Positions 28,220 through 38,831 of a DNA stretch of 57,894 nt are shown piece by piece. Numbering within the stretch: position 1 is the first letter of the stretch; each line of letters begins with the position of its first letter. The stretch is from Pseudomonadota bacterium. GTDB lineage: Bacteria; Myxococcota_A; UBA796; CAJQPC01. The position numbers were made by a program, and so were the translations under genes. The notes beneath the pieces were generated by a model. That model did no database searches, was not told the DNA's origin, and worked only from the letters and a program-made list of their open reading frames with translations. The stretch is from positions 1 to 57,894 of the forward strand of contig JAAESX010000220.1 in assembly GCA_024228935.1 (NCBI GenBank), given 5' to 3'.

Positions 28220-29167
28220 CTACCGAGGCGGCGCTCGGCGGGCGACGGTCACCCACAGGCCGCCGTCCTCGGCGCGTCCGAGCCAGGAGAGCTGCACCAG
28301 CTGGTGCTCGAACCAGCTCCCCTTGGGCCGCTGGGTGAAGAGCGCGGCGGGCCCGTCCTCGAACGTGACCGGGGGCTGCGCGTTCACGTACTCCAGTCCG
28401 TTCTCGCGGACCCAGCCGAGCACCTCATCGACGGTGTGGCGGGTCTCGTGCGGGTGCTCGTGCTGGTCGTGGTACCAGGCGTCGCCGCGGTCGCCGGCCA
28501 GCGCCTTGTGCTTCTTCCGCAACATCGGCAGCAGCAGGCGACCCCACCGGTTGTAGAGGCCGACCACCAGGTAGCCGCCGGGTCGGAGCAGGCTCGCCGC
28601 CACCGAGTACGCCTGACGCGCATCGGCGGTGTGGTGGAGCACGCCGTTGCTCACCACGACGTCGACGCTCCCGGGCCTGAATGGAGGGTGGAACAGGTTC
28701 CCTCGAGCGAAGCGGACGCTGTCCAGACCGCAGCGGCGTCGCATCTCGTCGGCCACGCGCAGGCTCGCTCCCGAGAGGTCGAGCCCGGTCACGCGGCGGC
28801 CGGCGATCCCGAGGAACAGCGACATCTGACCCGTACCGCACCCCAGCTCCACGACACGGGCGTTGGGCGGCAGCTCCTCGTCGAGCGACCGCGTGAACGG
28901 CTTCGAGCGGCCGTTTCGCAGAAGGCTCCCCCGGTCGTCGTCCGGCAGGTAGTGAGGGAATGGGTGCTCTTCGTAGAAACTCCGTACCGTTCTGGTGAGG
29001 TCGGGGTCCTCACCGCTCGTCGGATCCGCCACGTAGTAGTCGGGGATCCCGTCGACGACGGGCCACTCGGCGCCGCATGGGCAGACCAGGGGCGACTCGG
29101 CCACGTCGGGCAGGCCGGTCAGGCAGCGGGGGCAGGCGAACACGAGGCCTCGGGGCGGGGTGGACAC
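28220..29167 (-). CDS. Class I SAM methyltransferase with N-terminal Zn-binding (Trm112-like) module
   Basis: 315 aa from a GTG at 29167; an ATG at 29209 is possible but would overlap the divergent gene start. The N-terminus has a Cys4 site, Cys12/15 (CPRC) and Cys29/31 (CPCG), with the IPDYYV continuation of Trm112-like domains. Motif I is VVELGCGTGQMSLFLG, the acidic strand GLDLSGAS, and VSNGVLHHTADARQA is typical of methyltransferase type 11. The protein GYLVVGLYNRWGRLLLP segment resembles lipid or small-molecule methyltransferases. A protein of the same plan is at 41943. Substrate unknown. Confidence 0.85.
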   Translation of the reverse strand: MSTPPRGLVFACPRCLTGLPDVAESPLVCPCGAEWPVVDGIPDYYVADPTSGEDPDLTRTVRSFYEEHPFPHYLPDDDRGSLLRNGRSKPFTRSLDEELPPNARVVELGCGTGQMSLFLGIAGRRVTGLDLSGASLRVADEMRRRCGLDSVRFARGNLFHPPFRPGSVDVVVSNGVLHHTADARQAYSVAASLLRPGGYLVVGLYNRWGRLLLPMLRKKHKALAGDRGDAWYHDQHEHPHETRHTVDEVLGWVRENGLEYVNAQPPVTFEDGPAALFTQRPKGSWFEHQLVQLSWLGRAEDGGLWVTVARRAPPR

Positions 29168-29207
29168 GTCCAGCGCCCAGAACGTACCGTCTCCGCGGAG
29201 GCCGACC

Positions 29208-29885
29208 ATGAAGGAGACGCTCGCGAAGCTCCTGTTCTGGCGCAAGCCGGACGACCGCTTGAAGGAGTTCGCAGAGACCGAGGCGTTCGGGGCCCGCGAC
29301 CTCGCCAGGGCAGCCGAGCAGGTCTCCGACCCCTGGCTTCGCCGGCAGCTCATCCGACATGCCCAGGACGAGGTCCGCCACGCGGTACTGCTCGAGGAGC
29401 AGATGACGGCGGACGCGGCCGAGAGCGGCGGCCTGGGTGCCGCGGTCGCCGGTGAGACCAACCAGGACGCCGGCATCGACATCACCGAGATGGGCGAGGT
29501 CGAGTTCGTCGCGTTCGTGCACGAGGCCGAGAAGCGCGCGGTCGAGGAGTTCAAGCTCCACCAGGGCGCGCTGGGCGACAAGGGAGAGTTCTTCGAGAGC
29601 ATCCTCCAGGACGAGAAGCGTCACGTCGCCTGGACCGGCCACCAGCTGGACAAGTGGCGGGAGGCGGGTCGCGGGGACGAGGTCGACAAGGCGATGCGCG
29701 GCTTCTTCTGGGGCCGGATCTACCAGACGTGGATGTGGCTCGCGAGGCGCATCAGCTGGGTCATGAGCACCATCATCCTGACCGTCCTCTACCTCACGGT
29801 CGTGGCCCCGTTCTCGTTCATGGCGGGGCGGTTCGAAGCGGGCTGGCGGGACGGCCGGCGGCTCGACCTGGAGCGTCAGTTCTAG
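29208..29885 (+). CDS. Ferritin-like diiron protein with C-terminal membrane helix
   Basis: 225 aa from ATG at 29208 (MKETLAKLLFWRKPDDRLKE). A four-helix ferritin-like domain is suggested by Glu25, DEVRH (Glu55, His58), Glu106/Glu113 in EAEKRAVEEF, and DEKRH (Glu136, His139): the E/ExxH pattern of diiron carboxylate sites. Residues about 184-206 form one transmembrane helix (WVMSTIILTVLYLTVVAPFS) near the C-terminus. The stop is immediately followed by the carbamoyltransferase GTG, so the two are translationally linked. It may be an oxidase, hydroxylase or rubrerythrin relative; the reaction is unknown. Confidence 0.8.
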   Translation: MKETLAKLLFWRKPDDRLKEFAETEAFGARDLARAAEQVSDPWLRRQLIRHAQDEVRHAVLLEEQMTADAAESGGLGAAVAGETNQDAGIDITEMGEVEFVAFVHEAEKRAVEEFKLHQGALGDKGEFFESILQDEKRHVAWTGHQLDKWREAGRGDEVDKAMRGFFWGRIYQTWMWLARRISWVMSTIILTVLYLTVVAPFSFMAGRFEAGWRDGRRLDLERQF

Positions 29886-31562
29886 GTGTCAGCGGTCCTC
29901 GGCCTCTCCGGCTACTTCCACGACTCTGCCGCAGCGCTCGTCATCGACGGGCAGCTGGTGGCGGCCGCCCAGGAAGAGCGCTTCAGCCGGCGCAAGAACG
30001 ACGCCTCGTTCCCCATCCGCGCCACGCGCTGGTGTCTCGAGAGCGCGGGGCTGTCGCTCGGCGACCTCACCACCGTCGTCTGGCACGAGAAGCCGCTGCT
30101 CAAGCTCGAGCGCGTGCTCCTCACCTCGCTGCGCACCTGGCCGCGCTCGTCGACGACCTTCCGGCGCTCGATGGTGTCGATGTTCGGCGACAAGCTCTGG
30201 GTGAAGAGCCACATCGTCGAGCAGCTCGGCGTGGACTCCTCGATCGTGCGGTTCTCGGACCACCACGCATCACACGCCGCGGCGGCGTACCTGTGCGGGC
30301 CCTTCGAGGACGCGGCGGTCCTCTGCCTCGACGGGGTGGGGGAGTGGGCGACCACATCGCGCTGGAAGGCCTCGGACGGGGCGCTCGAGCCGCTGGGCGA
30401 GCAGCACTTTCCGCACTCGCTGGGGCTGCTCTACTCGGTCTTCACCGCGTTCCTCGGCTTCCGCGTCAACGAGGGCGAGTACAAGGTCATGGGCCTGGCG
30501 GCGTTCGGCGAGCCTCGGTTCGGCGAGGAGATCGCCAAGGTCTTCCGGCTGCACGATGACGGCTCGTTCGAGCTCGACATGGACTACTTCTGCTTCCACC
30601 GGGAGCCGGACCGGAGCTACACCTCGAAGCTCGAGGAGCTGTTCGGGCCCCCGCGTGCGCCGGGCGCTCCGCTCGAGCAGGTGCACAAGGACATCGCGGC
30701 CAGCATCCAGCGGGCCTGCGAAGAGACGATGCTCAAGCTGGCGGCGCGCCTGCACCAGGAGACCGGGGCGTCGAGCCTCTGCCTGGCAGGCGGCGTTGCG
30801 CTCAACAGCGTCGGCATCGGACGGCTGCTGCGAGAGAGCCCGTTCGACGACGTGTTCGTCCAGCCGGCGGCCGGCGATGCGGGGAGCGCGGTGGGAGCGG
30901 CGTTGCTCGCGGCCGGAGCCCCACGGACCGCCATCGCACGCCCGGGCTGGGGCCAGTCCATCGATGCGGACTCCGCGGGCGCCTATCTGCGAGACGGCGG
31001 GATCGCGCACACGGACCACGGCGACGGCATCGCGGCCGAGGTCGCTCGCCGACTGTCCGAGGGGCAGGTCGTCGGCTGGATGCAGGGCGCCTTCGAGCTC
31101 GGACCCCGGGCGCTCGGCCATCGGAGCATCCTGTGCGACCCGCGCAAGCCCGAGGACAAGGACCGGCTGAACAACAAGGTGAAGTTCCGCGAGCCGTTCC
31201 GGCCCTTCGCGCCCAGCGTGCTGGCCGAGGCGAGCCCCGACCTGTTCGAGCTGCCGAGCGGCGGCGCCTGGACGCGACGCTTCATGACGTCCTGTGCGCC
31301 CGTGAAGTCCGACGACATCGCGGCCGCCACGCACGTCGACGGCACGGCGCGCCTGCAGGAGGTGCACGCCGACACCCAGCCGCTATACGCCGAGCTGCTG
31401 CGGGAGTTCGGGGAGCGGACCGGGGTGCCGTGCCTCGTGAACACGAGCTTCAACCTGGCGGGCGAGCCCATTGTGAACACGCCCGCCGACGGCTACGGCA
31501 CGTTCCTGCGCTGTGGCATGGACGCGCTGGCCATCGGCCCGTACCTGGTGACGAGGGACTGA
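29886..31562 (+). CDS. Carbamoyltransferase (NodU/CmcH/SxtI family)
   Basis: 558 aa, GTG start directly after the previous stop. N-terminal ASKHA-type half: GLSGYFHDSAAALVIDGQLV, AAQEERFSRRKND, then the metal/carbamoyl-adenylate motif SDHHASHAAAAY and LCLDGVGEWAT. C-terminal YrdC-related half: WMQGAFELGPRALGHRSIL and PCLVNTSFNLAGEPIV. Family members transfer a carbamoyl group from carbamoyl phosphate through ATP to hydroxyl groups of Nod factors, antibiotics or glycans. Together with the SGNH hydrolase, DUF5989 and sulfatase-like genes 3-8 kb downstream it suggests surface polysaccharide decoration. Confidence 0.93.
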   Translation: MSAVLGLSGYFHDSAAALVIDGQLVAAAQEERFSRRKNDASFPIRATRWCLESAGLSLGDLTTVVWHEKPLLKLERVLLTSLRTWPRSSTTFRRSMVSMFGDKLWVKSHIVEQLGVDSSIVRFSDHHASHAAAAYLCGPFEDAAVLCLDGVGEWATTSRWKASDGALEPLGEQHFPHSLGLLYSVFTAFLGFRVNEGEYKVMGLAAFGEPRFGEEIAKVFRLHDDGSFELDMDYFCFHREPDRSYTSKLEELFGPPRAPGAPLEQVHKDIAASIQRACEETMLKLAARLHQETGASSLCLAGGVALNSVGIGRLLRESPFDDVFVQPAAGDAGSAVGAALLAAGAPRTAIARPGWGQSIDADSAGAYLRDGGIAHTDHGDGIAAEVARRLSEGQVVGWMQGAFELGPRALGHRSILCDPRKPEDKDRLNNKVKFREPFRPFAPSVLAEASPDLFELPSGGAWTRRFMTSCAPVKSDDIAAATHVDGTARLQEVHADTQPLYAELLREFGERTGVPCLVNTSFNLAGEPIVNTPADGYGTFLRCGMDALAIGPYLVTRD

Positions 31563-31581
31563 GCCCCCGTCACCGAGCGGG

Positions 31582-33399
<1,818 letters not shown>

Positions 33400-33411
33400 G
33401 GGGGAATCTCC

Positions 33412-33433
33412 TCTGAATGAGCGGTCATTCAGA
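33412..33433. promoter_or_regulatory. 22-bp palindromic operator before acyl-CoA dehydrogenase
   Basis: TCTGAATGA-gcgg-TCATTCAGA: perfect 9-bp arms around 4 nt. The TGAATGA-N4-TCATTCA core resembles operators of TetR-family regulators of fatty-acid or acyl-CoA degradation genes. It sits 12 bp before the ATG of the acyl-CoA dehydrogenase (33399) and covers the radA stop codon (33429-33431). The regulator is not in the window. Confidence 0.75.
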
Positions 33434-34817
33434 CCGCAGATGCGGTCCCGTACCCATCCCTGGCGGCCCCGGCAACCGGGCGCTTTGGCCCGGAGAGTGC
33501 TTCGATCGCATCGCGCAGTGTGCGTACGCCCACCACCTCCAGTCCTTCAGGCGCTTCGCGGACTGCGGTGGCCGGCGCGACCACCCTCCGGAAGCCGTGT
33601 CTACGGGCCTCCAACAGCCGTGGACCCGGGTGACCGACCGCTCGGATCTCACCGACCAGCCCGACCTCTCCGAACACGGCGGTGTGCGGGTCCAGCGGGC
33701 GGTCCAGGAGCGAAGAAGCGAGCGCCGCGGCGATCCCCAGGTCCGCCGCGGGCTCGGTGATCTTCAGGCCGCCGGCCGCGGAGACGAACACGTCGCGGTC
33801 GTCGAGCGGGAGCCCGGCCTTGCCGAGCACCGCCATCAGCATCCCCAGCCGTCCGCGGTCGATGCCCAGGGCGGTCCGTCCCGGGGTCCCCGCCGAGGGG
33901 CGGCCCACGAGCGCCTGGACCTCGGCCAGGAGCGGACGGGATCCCTCCAACGCGGCCACGACAGCCGTCCCCGGGGCGCCCAGCACGCGCTCCTTGAGCA
34001 GTCGCGCGGACGCGTCGGGGACCTCCTGCAGGCCTGAGCTGACCATCTCGAAGAACCCGAGCTCGCCCGTGGCCCCGAACCGGTTCTTCGTGGCGCGGAG
34101 CACCCGCAGCGTGCTGCGGCCGTCGCCCTCGAAGTAGAGGACGGTGTCCACCAGGTGCTCGAGCACCTTGGGCCCGGCGATGCCGCCGGTCTTGGTGACG
34201 TGGCCGACCAGGAAGGTCGCGATGTCCTTGCCCTTGGCGAGCCCCATCGCGGCCGAGGCCACGGCTCGGACCTGGCTCACCGAGCCGGGCACCGAGTCGG
34301 CCTTCTCCGACGCCAGCGTCTGGACCGAGTCGATGACCAGCACGGTGGGGTCGAGCTCCTCGGCGGCCGCGATGGCGGCCTCGAGCCGGTTCTCGGGCAG
34401 GAGGAACAGCGTGTCCTCATGGATGCCCAGTCGCTCCGCGCGCAGGCGGACCTGTCGGGCCGACTCCTCGCCCGTCACGTACAGGACCTTCAGGCCCCGC
34501 TGTGCGAAGCGGGCCAGGACCATGAGCACCAGGGTCGACTTGCCGACGCCGGGATCCCCACCGAGCAGGGTCAGGCTCCCGGTCACCAGGCCGCCGCCCA
34601 GGACGCGATCCAGCTCGGACACGCCGACGCGGATCCGCACCTCGCCCCCGTCCGTCCCGACCTGTGTGATCGGTAGCGGCCGAGGCGCCTGACCCCGGCT
34701 CACGGCGCTGCGGCTGGCCAGCGGCTCCCAGCCCGCGTGCTCCTTGCACTGGAAGCACATGCCCTGTCCCTTGGCGTTGTACGCACCGCAGCCGATGCAC
34801 TGGAATCCTCGCTTCAC
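33429..34817 (-). CDS. radA: DNA repair protein RadA
   Basis: 462 aa from GTG at 34817 (VKRGFQCIGCGAYNAKGQGM). RadA/Sms is a RecA-like, DnaB-related helicase that aids branch migration in recombination. Domains: Cys4 zinc finger (Cys7, 10, 21, 24), RecA-like ATPase with Walker A GGDPGVGKST (about 86-95) and VLVIDSVQTL, the RadA-specific KNRFG motif, and a LonC-like C-terminal domain (GLVGEIRAVGHPGPRLLEAR). Length is standard. Its stop codon lies inside the palindrome upstream of the acyl-CoA dehydrogenase; the two genes are only 29 bp apart. Confidence 0.96.
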   Translation of the reverse strand: MKRGFQCIGCGAYNAKGQGMCFQCKEHAGWEPLASRSAVSRGQAPRPLPITQVGTDGGEVRIRVGVSELDRVLGGGLVTGSLTLLGGDPGVGKSTLVLMVLARFAQRGLKVLYVTGEESARQVRLRAERLGIHEDTLFLLPENRLEAAIAAAEELDPTVLVIDSVQTLASEKADSVPGSVSQVRAVASAAMGLAKGKDIATFLVGHVTKTGGIAGPKVLEHLVDTVLYFEGDGRSTLRVLRATKNRFGATGELGFFEMVSSGLQEVPDASARLLKERVLGAPGTAVVAALEGSRPLLAEVQALVGRPSAGTPGRTALGIDRGRLGMLMAVLGKAGLPLDDRDVFVSAAGGLKITEPAADLGIAAALASSLLDRPLDPHTAVFGEVGLVGEIRAVGHPGPRLLEARRHGFRRVVAPATAVREAPEGLEVVGVRTLRDAIEALSGPKRPVAGAARDGYGTASAV

Positions 34818-34895
34818 GGTCTCGCTCCCTGCTTGGGAAGGACCGTATCGGGCCCTCCGCCCATTTTCTGACCGGGGCTCGGACATACTTGTGCA

Positions 34896-36434
34896 ATGGC
34901 TGTTCGCCCCATCCCGCTCGCTGCAGCGGCGCTCGGTGTCCTGGTTGCCAGCGTCTCGGTCGCGTGGCTCGGAGGCGGCTCTCTCGACGGGCTTGGAGAG
35001 CACGGCGGCGGCATCACCTGGCAAGACGACGCCCTACGCCTCGAGGAAGGGGCCTGGCTGCGGCTCGGCGTGGGGACCCAGGCCGAGGTCACCACACCGA
35101 TGGCGGGGCGCGCGTTCGATCTCGCGCACGGGTCGCACGAGCAGCCCCGACAGTTCACGCGCATCGACGGCGAGAACATCAGCATCCACGCCGGCGACGG
35201 CCATATGATCTCGGCCCTGGAGCGGTACCCGCGGGCCAGCGAGGCCCCGCACACGGTGGTGTTCTCGTGCAAGCCGCCGCTCACCACCGTCATCGACGGC
35301 GCGAACGTGGTCATCGCCGAGCCGGTCAAGACGGGGAGCGAGTCCTGTCCCGATGCGCCGCTCTACCTTCGGGCCGTGACCGGGCTTCAGGTCACGGGGC
35401 TCGCGGTGGACGGGGTACCGCTCGAGGTCGCGCCTAGCCTCTTCGAGCCGGTCTCCGGGCTCGTCGCGCTGGCCGTCGGCCTCGTGGGGCTCGCGGCGCT
35501 CGGCCCATCCGCGCTCGCGTTGCTCCTGCTGGCCCCGCTGGCTCCGTTGATCGAGCCGTTCGGGATCCCTGGCCGTGCCTTCATCTGGATGCTCTTCGCC
35601 GCCGGCTGCTCCATGCGCATCCTCGAGGGGGGCTGGCGTCGATGGGCGGCGCTCGCGCTGACCCTGTTCGCGCTCGCCGCCGGGGGACGCGAGCTCCTGA
35701 TCTCCCTGACGCCCGACGGGCTGACCGCGGGATCCGAGCAGGACGCAGGCGTCGCCGAGGTCGTCGTGGTGACGATGGGGATCCGCGCGTTCGAGAACAA
35801 GGTCGACGAGGCCGTCCGGTTCTACGGGCCATCGGTCCGGTCGCCACGATCGCCGCTCGTCGTCACGTTCGGTTCATCGTCCTCGGGCGGCAACCAGCCC
35901 GCGGGATTCTGGCCGGACCACCTCGGTCGAGCCCTCCCCCAGGCCCAGGTCCAGACCCTCGCGTGGGGTGGGGCGACCTCATGGCACATGCGCTCGACCC
36001 TCGAGCGCCTCGACATCCGACCCGACGTCTGCGTGATGTACATGGGCCACAACGACACGAACCTGAGCGTGCCGGGCCGCTCGATCGCCGCCATCGAGCG
36101 AGGTGACGCGCAGACCGCCGAGGGCTTCGTCGCGCCGGTGACGCTCGACGAGGCCCGGGACAACGCCCAGGCCCTGGCGGATCGATGTGACGGCCTGGTG
36201 ATCGGCGGGGAGTACTCGGTGGGTCGCGAAGACGACGTGAACGCCTGGCTCGCGGCGGTCTCCCAGGTCGAGGGCGTCGTGGTCGTGGACGTCTCCTCGG
36301 TGCTGAAGGAGCGCCCCTTCGACGAGATGATGGTCGACGCCGTCCACCCCTCGCCCGAGGGCCAGAGGCGCGTGGCCGAGGTCTTCGCGCCGGCGGTCGA
36401 GTCGCTGCTAGAACAGCAGGTAGACGAACGGTGA
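34896..36434 (+). CDS. Membrane-anchored SGNH/GDSL-type hydrolase
   Basis: 512 aa from ATG at 34896. An N-terminal hydrophobic helix (residues about 5-26) is followed by an extracytoplasmic beta-rich domain, then three to four helices between about 186 and 270, and a C-terminal SGNH domain from about 290. Catalytic blocks: VVTFGSSSSGG (block I), WGG (II), MYMGHNDTN (III, Asn) and VDAVHPSPEG (V, Asp/His). Such enzymes remove or transfer acetyl groups on surface glycans. Its 3' end overlaps the DUF5989 gene on the opposite strand by 27 bp. Confidence 0.87.
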   Translation: MAVRPIPLAAAALGVLVASVSVAWLGGGSLDGLGEHGGGITWQDDALRLEEGAWLRLGVGTQAEVTTPMAGRAFDLAHGSHEQPRQFTRIDGENISIHAGDGHMISALERYPRASEAPHTVVFSCKPPLTTVIDGANVVIAEPVKTGSESCPDAPLYLRAVTGLQVTGLAVDGVPLEVAPSLFEPVSGLVALAVGLVGLAALGPSALALLLLAPLAPLIEPFGIPGRAFIWMLFAAGCSMRILEGGWRRWAALALTLFALAAGGRELLISLTPDGLTAGSEQDAGVAEVVVVTMGIRAFENKVDEAVRFYGPSVRSPRSPLVVTFGSSSSGGNQPAGFWPDHLGRALPQAQVQTLAWGGATSWHMRSTLERLDIRPDVCVMYMGHNDTNLSVPGRSIAAIERGDAQTAEGFVAPVTLDEARDNAQALADRCDGLVIGGEYSVGREDDVNAWLAAVSQVEGVVVVDVSSVLKERPFDEMMVDAVHPSPEGQRRVAEVFAPAVESLLEQQVDER

Positions 36435-36581
36435 GATGGCCGGCACGGCGGCGGCGAGAGCCAGCATCCCGCCGAGGGCCAGGAGCAGGAACACCAGGGG
36501 CGCGAGCCAGGCCAGGCGCCGCTCCTTCAGCCACGCGAACACCTCGCCCAGCGTCTCGAGGATGGCGTTCAGTCGCTTCAC
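36408..36581 (-). CDS. DUF5989-type small membrane protein
   Basis: 57 aa from GTG at 36581 (VKRLNAILETLGEVFAWLKE). A basic RR segment precedes one long hydrophobic helix (LAPLVFLLLALGGMLALAAA) and the conserved end ISPFVYLLF, matching the DUF5989 pattern (FLxxRKxWWLxPxxxxLLLxG...PFIYxLF). These proteins are often next to carbamoyltransferase and SGNH hydrolase genes, which are both near here. A longer version of this frame continues upstream through the sulfatase-like gene and is not credible. Function unknown; it may be an accessory subunit in export or modification of glycans. Confidence 0.75.
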   Translation of the reverse strand: MKRLNAILETLGEVFAWLKERRLAWLAPLVFLLLALGGMLALAAAVPAISPFVYLLF

Positions 36582-36627
36582 GGGGCCCCGGAGTACGGCG
36601 TGGTCACCGCTGGAGCATAGTGCGGGC

Positions 36628-37959
36628 GTGACCCGCGCTGTGTCGGTACTGCACGGAGCGTCGCTCGGCGCAGGGTTCGCCTTGCTCGAGGGCCTCTCGA
36701 GCTTCATCCATCCCGGACTGGGCCCCGATGCGCGCTCGGGCGAGGTCCTGGTCGGGGTTGTCGCCTGGGCCATCGGCGGCGCTCTGCTCGGAGCCGCACC
36801 GCAGGGTCGGCGGCTGGTCCCGCTCGGGCTCCTCCTCGCTGTGTCGGCCCATGCGGGGACCGTGCTCGGGCTCCCTTGGCTCGCTCCCATCGTGCTGCTC
36901 GGGTGCTTCCCCCTCGTCCTTCGCCCTCGACTGCTGTCCTTCGTGGCTCTCGTGTCCGCGTGCGTGCCGTCGAGCCTTCGCGACGTGCGGGCCGAGCCGC
37001 TGGGGGGGACAGGCGAGGACCTCGTGCTCATCACCGTCGACACGCTGCGTGCGGACGCCGAGTTGGGGCTGACCGGCGCGTGGACGCGCTGTGACGAGGC
37101 GATCGCGCCGGCACCCTGGACGCTTCCTTCCGTGTACGGCCTCATGACCGGATCGGCGGTTCGGCACCACCAGGGCGGGCTTCGCGCGGGCACGGGCTAC
37201 ACGGTCGCGGACGAGGGGCTCGTTCGGCTCCCCGAGAGGTTTCCGGACCACGCGCGTGGCGCGTTCGTCCACAACCCTCACCTGCGGGCCGAGTTGTTCG
37301 GGCGAGGCTGGGACCGGTTCGAGCAGGCAGACACCTGGCGCGCGCCCCTGCTCCTGCAGCACAGCCTGGGGCGGTGGAGCGAGCGGCTCGAGCTCGGTCC
37401 CGATCCGGTCCGTCAGCGACGCGACGAGGCCCTCGCCGCTGCCGCGGAGGCCTGGTGGGAAGGGGCCGGCGATGGTCGACTCCTCTGGCTGCACCTGCTC
37501 GGTCCGCACGAATACCGGCGGTCCGGAAATGGCTCACGCGCGGCCTACGACGCGCAGGTCGAGCGCACCGGTCGGCTCGTCGATGAGCTCGTCCGCTCCT
37601 TGGATGCGGATCGTGTTGTCGTCACCAGCGACCACGGTGAGCGCATCGAGGGCCCCTCGCCAGGCCACGGAAAGGACCTCGCCGACGATCAGGTCCACGT
37701 CCCCGTCTGGATCTCGGGTCTGGTCGAGTGCTCCGGCCAGGTCGCGCTCATCGACATCGAGAGCTGGCTGCGCGGCGAGGTCCCGGACGCCACCGTGGTC
37801 GAGCTCGGCGGCGTTCGCGCGGACCCGCAGGCCTTCGAGGCGCGCGCAGAGGGGGGCACCCGACTCGAGCGCTCGGCGCCCTCGATCCGGGCGCTCGTCG
37901 ACGAGCCGGACGCGACCTGGGTCGAGCGGCTCGAAGCCCTGGGATACGTGGACGAGTGA
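36628..37959 (+). CDS. Sulfatase-like (alkaline-phosphatase superfamily) membrane protein
   Basis: 443 aa from GTG at 36628. Four to five N-terminal hydrophobic segments (to about residue 115) precede an exported alkaline-phosphatase-like domain. Metal sites are recognisable: LVLITVDTLRAD (131-142) and VVTSDHGERIEG (334-338 SDHGE). The nucleophile region PAPWTLPSVYGLMTG has Thr/Ser rather than the C-x-P-x-R sulfatase motif, so a phosphoglycerol- or phosphoethanolamine-transferase-like role is more likely than sulfate hydrolysis. Its stop overlaps the sugar-kinase start (GTGA). Confidence 0.85.
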   Translation: MTRAVSVLHGASLGAGFALLEGLSSFIHPGLGPDARSGEVLVGVVAWAIGGALLGAAPQGRRLVPLGLLLAVSAHAGTVLGLPWLAPIVLLGCFPLVLRPRLLSFVALVSACVPSSLRDVRAEPLGGTGEDLVLITVDTLRADAELGLTGAWTRCDEAIAPAPWTLPSVYGLMTGSAVRHHQGGLRAGTGYTVADEGLVRLPERFPDHARGAFVHNPHLRAELFGRGWDRFEQADTWRAPLLLQHSLGRWSERLELGPDPVRQRRDEALAAAAEAWWEGAGDGRLLWLHLLGPHEYRRSGNGSRAAYDAQVERTGRLVDELVRSLDADRVVVTSDHGERIEGPSPGHGKDLADDQVHVPVWISGLVECSGQVALIDIESWLRGEVPDATVVELGGVRADPQAFEARAEGGTRLERSAPSIRALVDEPDATWVERLEALGYVDE

Positions 37960-38831
37960 TCCTCAGCGTGACCGTGAACCCGATGGTCGAGCACCTGTTC
38001 CAGGTGCCCGCCGTGACTGCGGGTGAGAGCCACCGGCCGGCCGGGCGTGCCGAGGTCGTGGCCACCGGGAAGCCGCTGAACTGCACCCGCGCCCTGCGAG
38101 ATCTGGGGCATGACGTCATGGCGGTCGCTCTTGTCGGCGGCGCGACCGGCCGGGAGATCGAGGAGCGTCTCGAGCGCGAGGGCCTTCCTCACCGCGTCGT
38201 CGCCCTCCGGGGGGAGAGCCGCCGTGGGTTCGTGGTCACCGATGCCGCTGGGCAGTCTACGACGGTCTACGGTCCAGCGGCTCGGATTCGGGACGCCGAG
38301 GCAGATGCCCTGATCGCGGTCGTCCGCTCCCTGCTGCCCGCCCGGTTGTTGATCCTGGGCGGCAGCACCCCGCGGCCCGAGCTCTACGCTCGCCTGTGCG
38401 GTCTGGGCGTCCCGGTCGTGCTCGACACCCGAGGCGAGCCGCTCACCCAGGCGCTGGCTGTTGGCGATGTCCATCTGGCCAAGCCCAACCTGCGCGAGTG
38501 CGCTGAGACCTTCGGCCTGCTCGACCCGGCGCGGGCCGTCACCGAGCTGCAGTCCCGTGGCGCACGAAACGTGGTGGTGACCGATGGGGCGGGCGAGGCG
38601 ACCTTCCAGCTGGGGAGCCACCGCATCACGCTGTCGCCGCCGGCGGTCGACGTCGTTCACACGATCGGCTGTGGCGACGCGCTCGCGGCCGGTCTCATCC
38701 ACGCGCTCGACCGATCCCCGCGCGAGGCGGCGGCCTTTGCGATGGCCTGCGGGGCCCACGCCGCGTCTCGTCCCGAGGTCGCACGGCTCGACCCGGCGGC
38801 CTGCGAGGCCCTCGCCCGGACGCTGTTGTGA
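37956..38831 (+). CDS. PfkB-family sugar kinase (1-phosphofructokinase/tagatose-6-P kinase-like)
   Basis: 291 aa from GTG at 37956, overlapping the previous stop by 4 bp. The N-terminus ILSVTVNPMVEHLFQVPAV with N-C-x-R-ALRDLG at about 42 follows the LacC/FruK subgroup, which usually starts I.TVTLNPA.D. The C-terminal PfkB signature is DVVHTIGCGDALAAGLIHAL with catalytic Asp241. It phosphorylates a sugar or sugar phosphate with ATP; substrate not predictable. It is joined by 4-bp overlaps to the sulfatase-like gene before it and the dehydrogenase after it. Confidence 0.88.
   Translation: MILSVTVNPMVEHLFQVPAVTAGESHRPAGRAEVVATGKPLNCTRALRDLGHDVMAVALVGGATGREIEERLEREGLPHRVVALRGESRRGFVVTDAAGQSTTVYGPAARIRDAEADALIAVVRSLLPARLLILGGSTPRPELYARLCGLGVPVVLDTRGEPLTQALAVGDVHLAKPNLRECAETFGLLDPARAVTELQSRGARNVVVTDGAGEATFQLGSHRITLSPPAVDVVHTIGCGDALAAGLIHALDRSPREAAAFAMACGAHAASRPEVARLDPAACEALARTLL

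Noticed and set aside
36408..37193. 261-codon version of the DUF5989 gene
   Set aside because: The upstream part is antisense to the sulfatase-like gene; only the last 57 codons match a known small membrane protein pattern.
36628..37959. True sulfatase assignment
   Set aside because: Metal-site motifs fit the alkaline-phosphatase superfamily, but the C/S-x-P-x-R formylglycine motif needed by sulfatases is absent.
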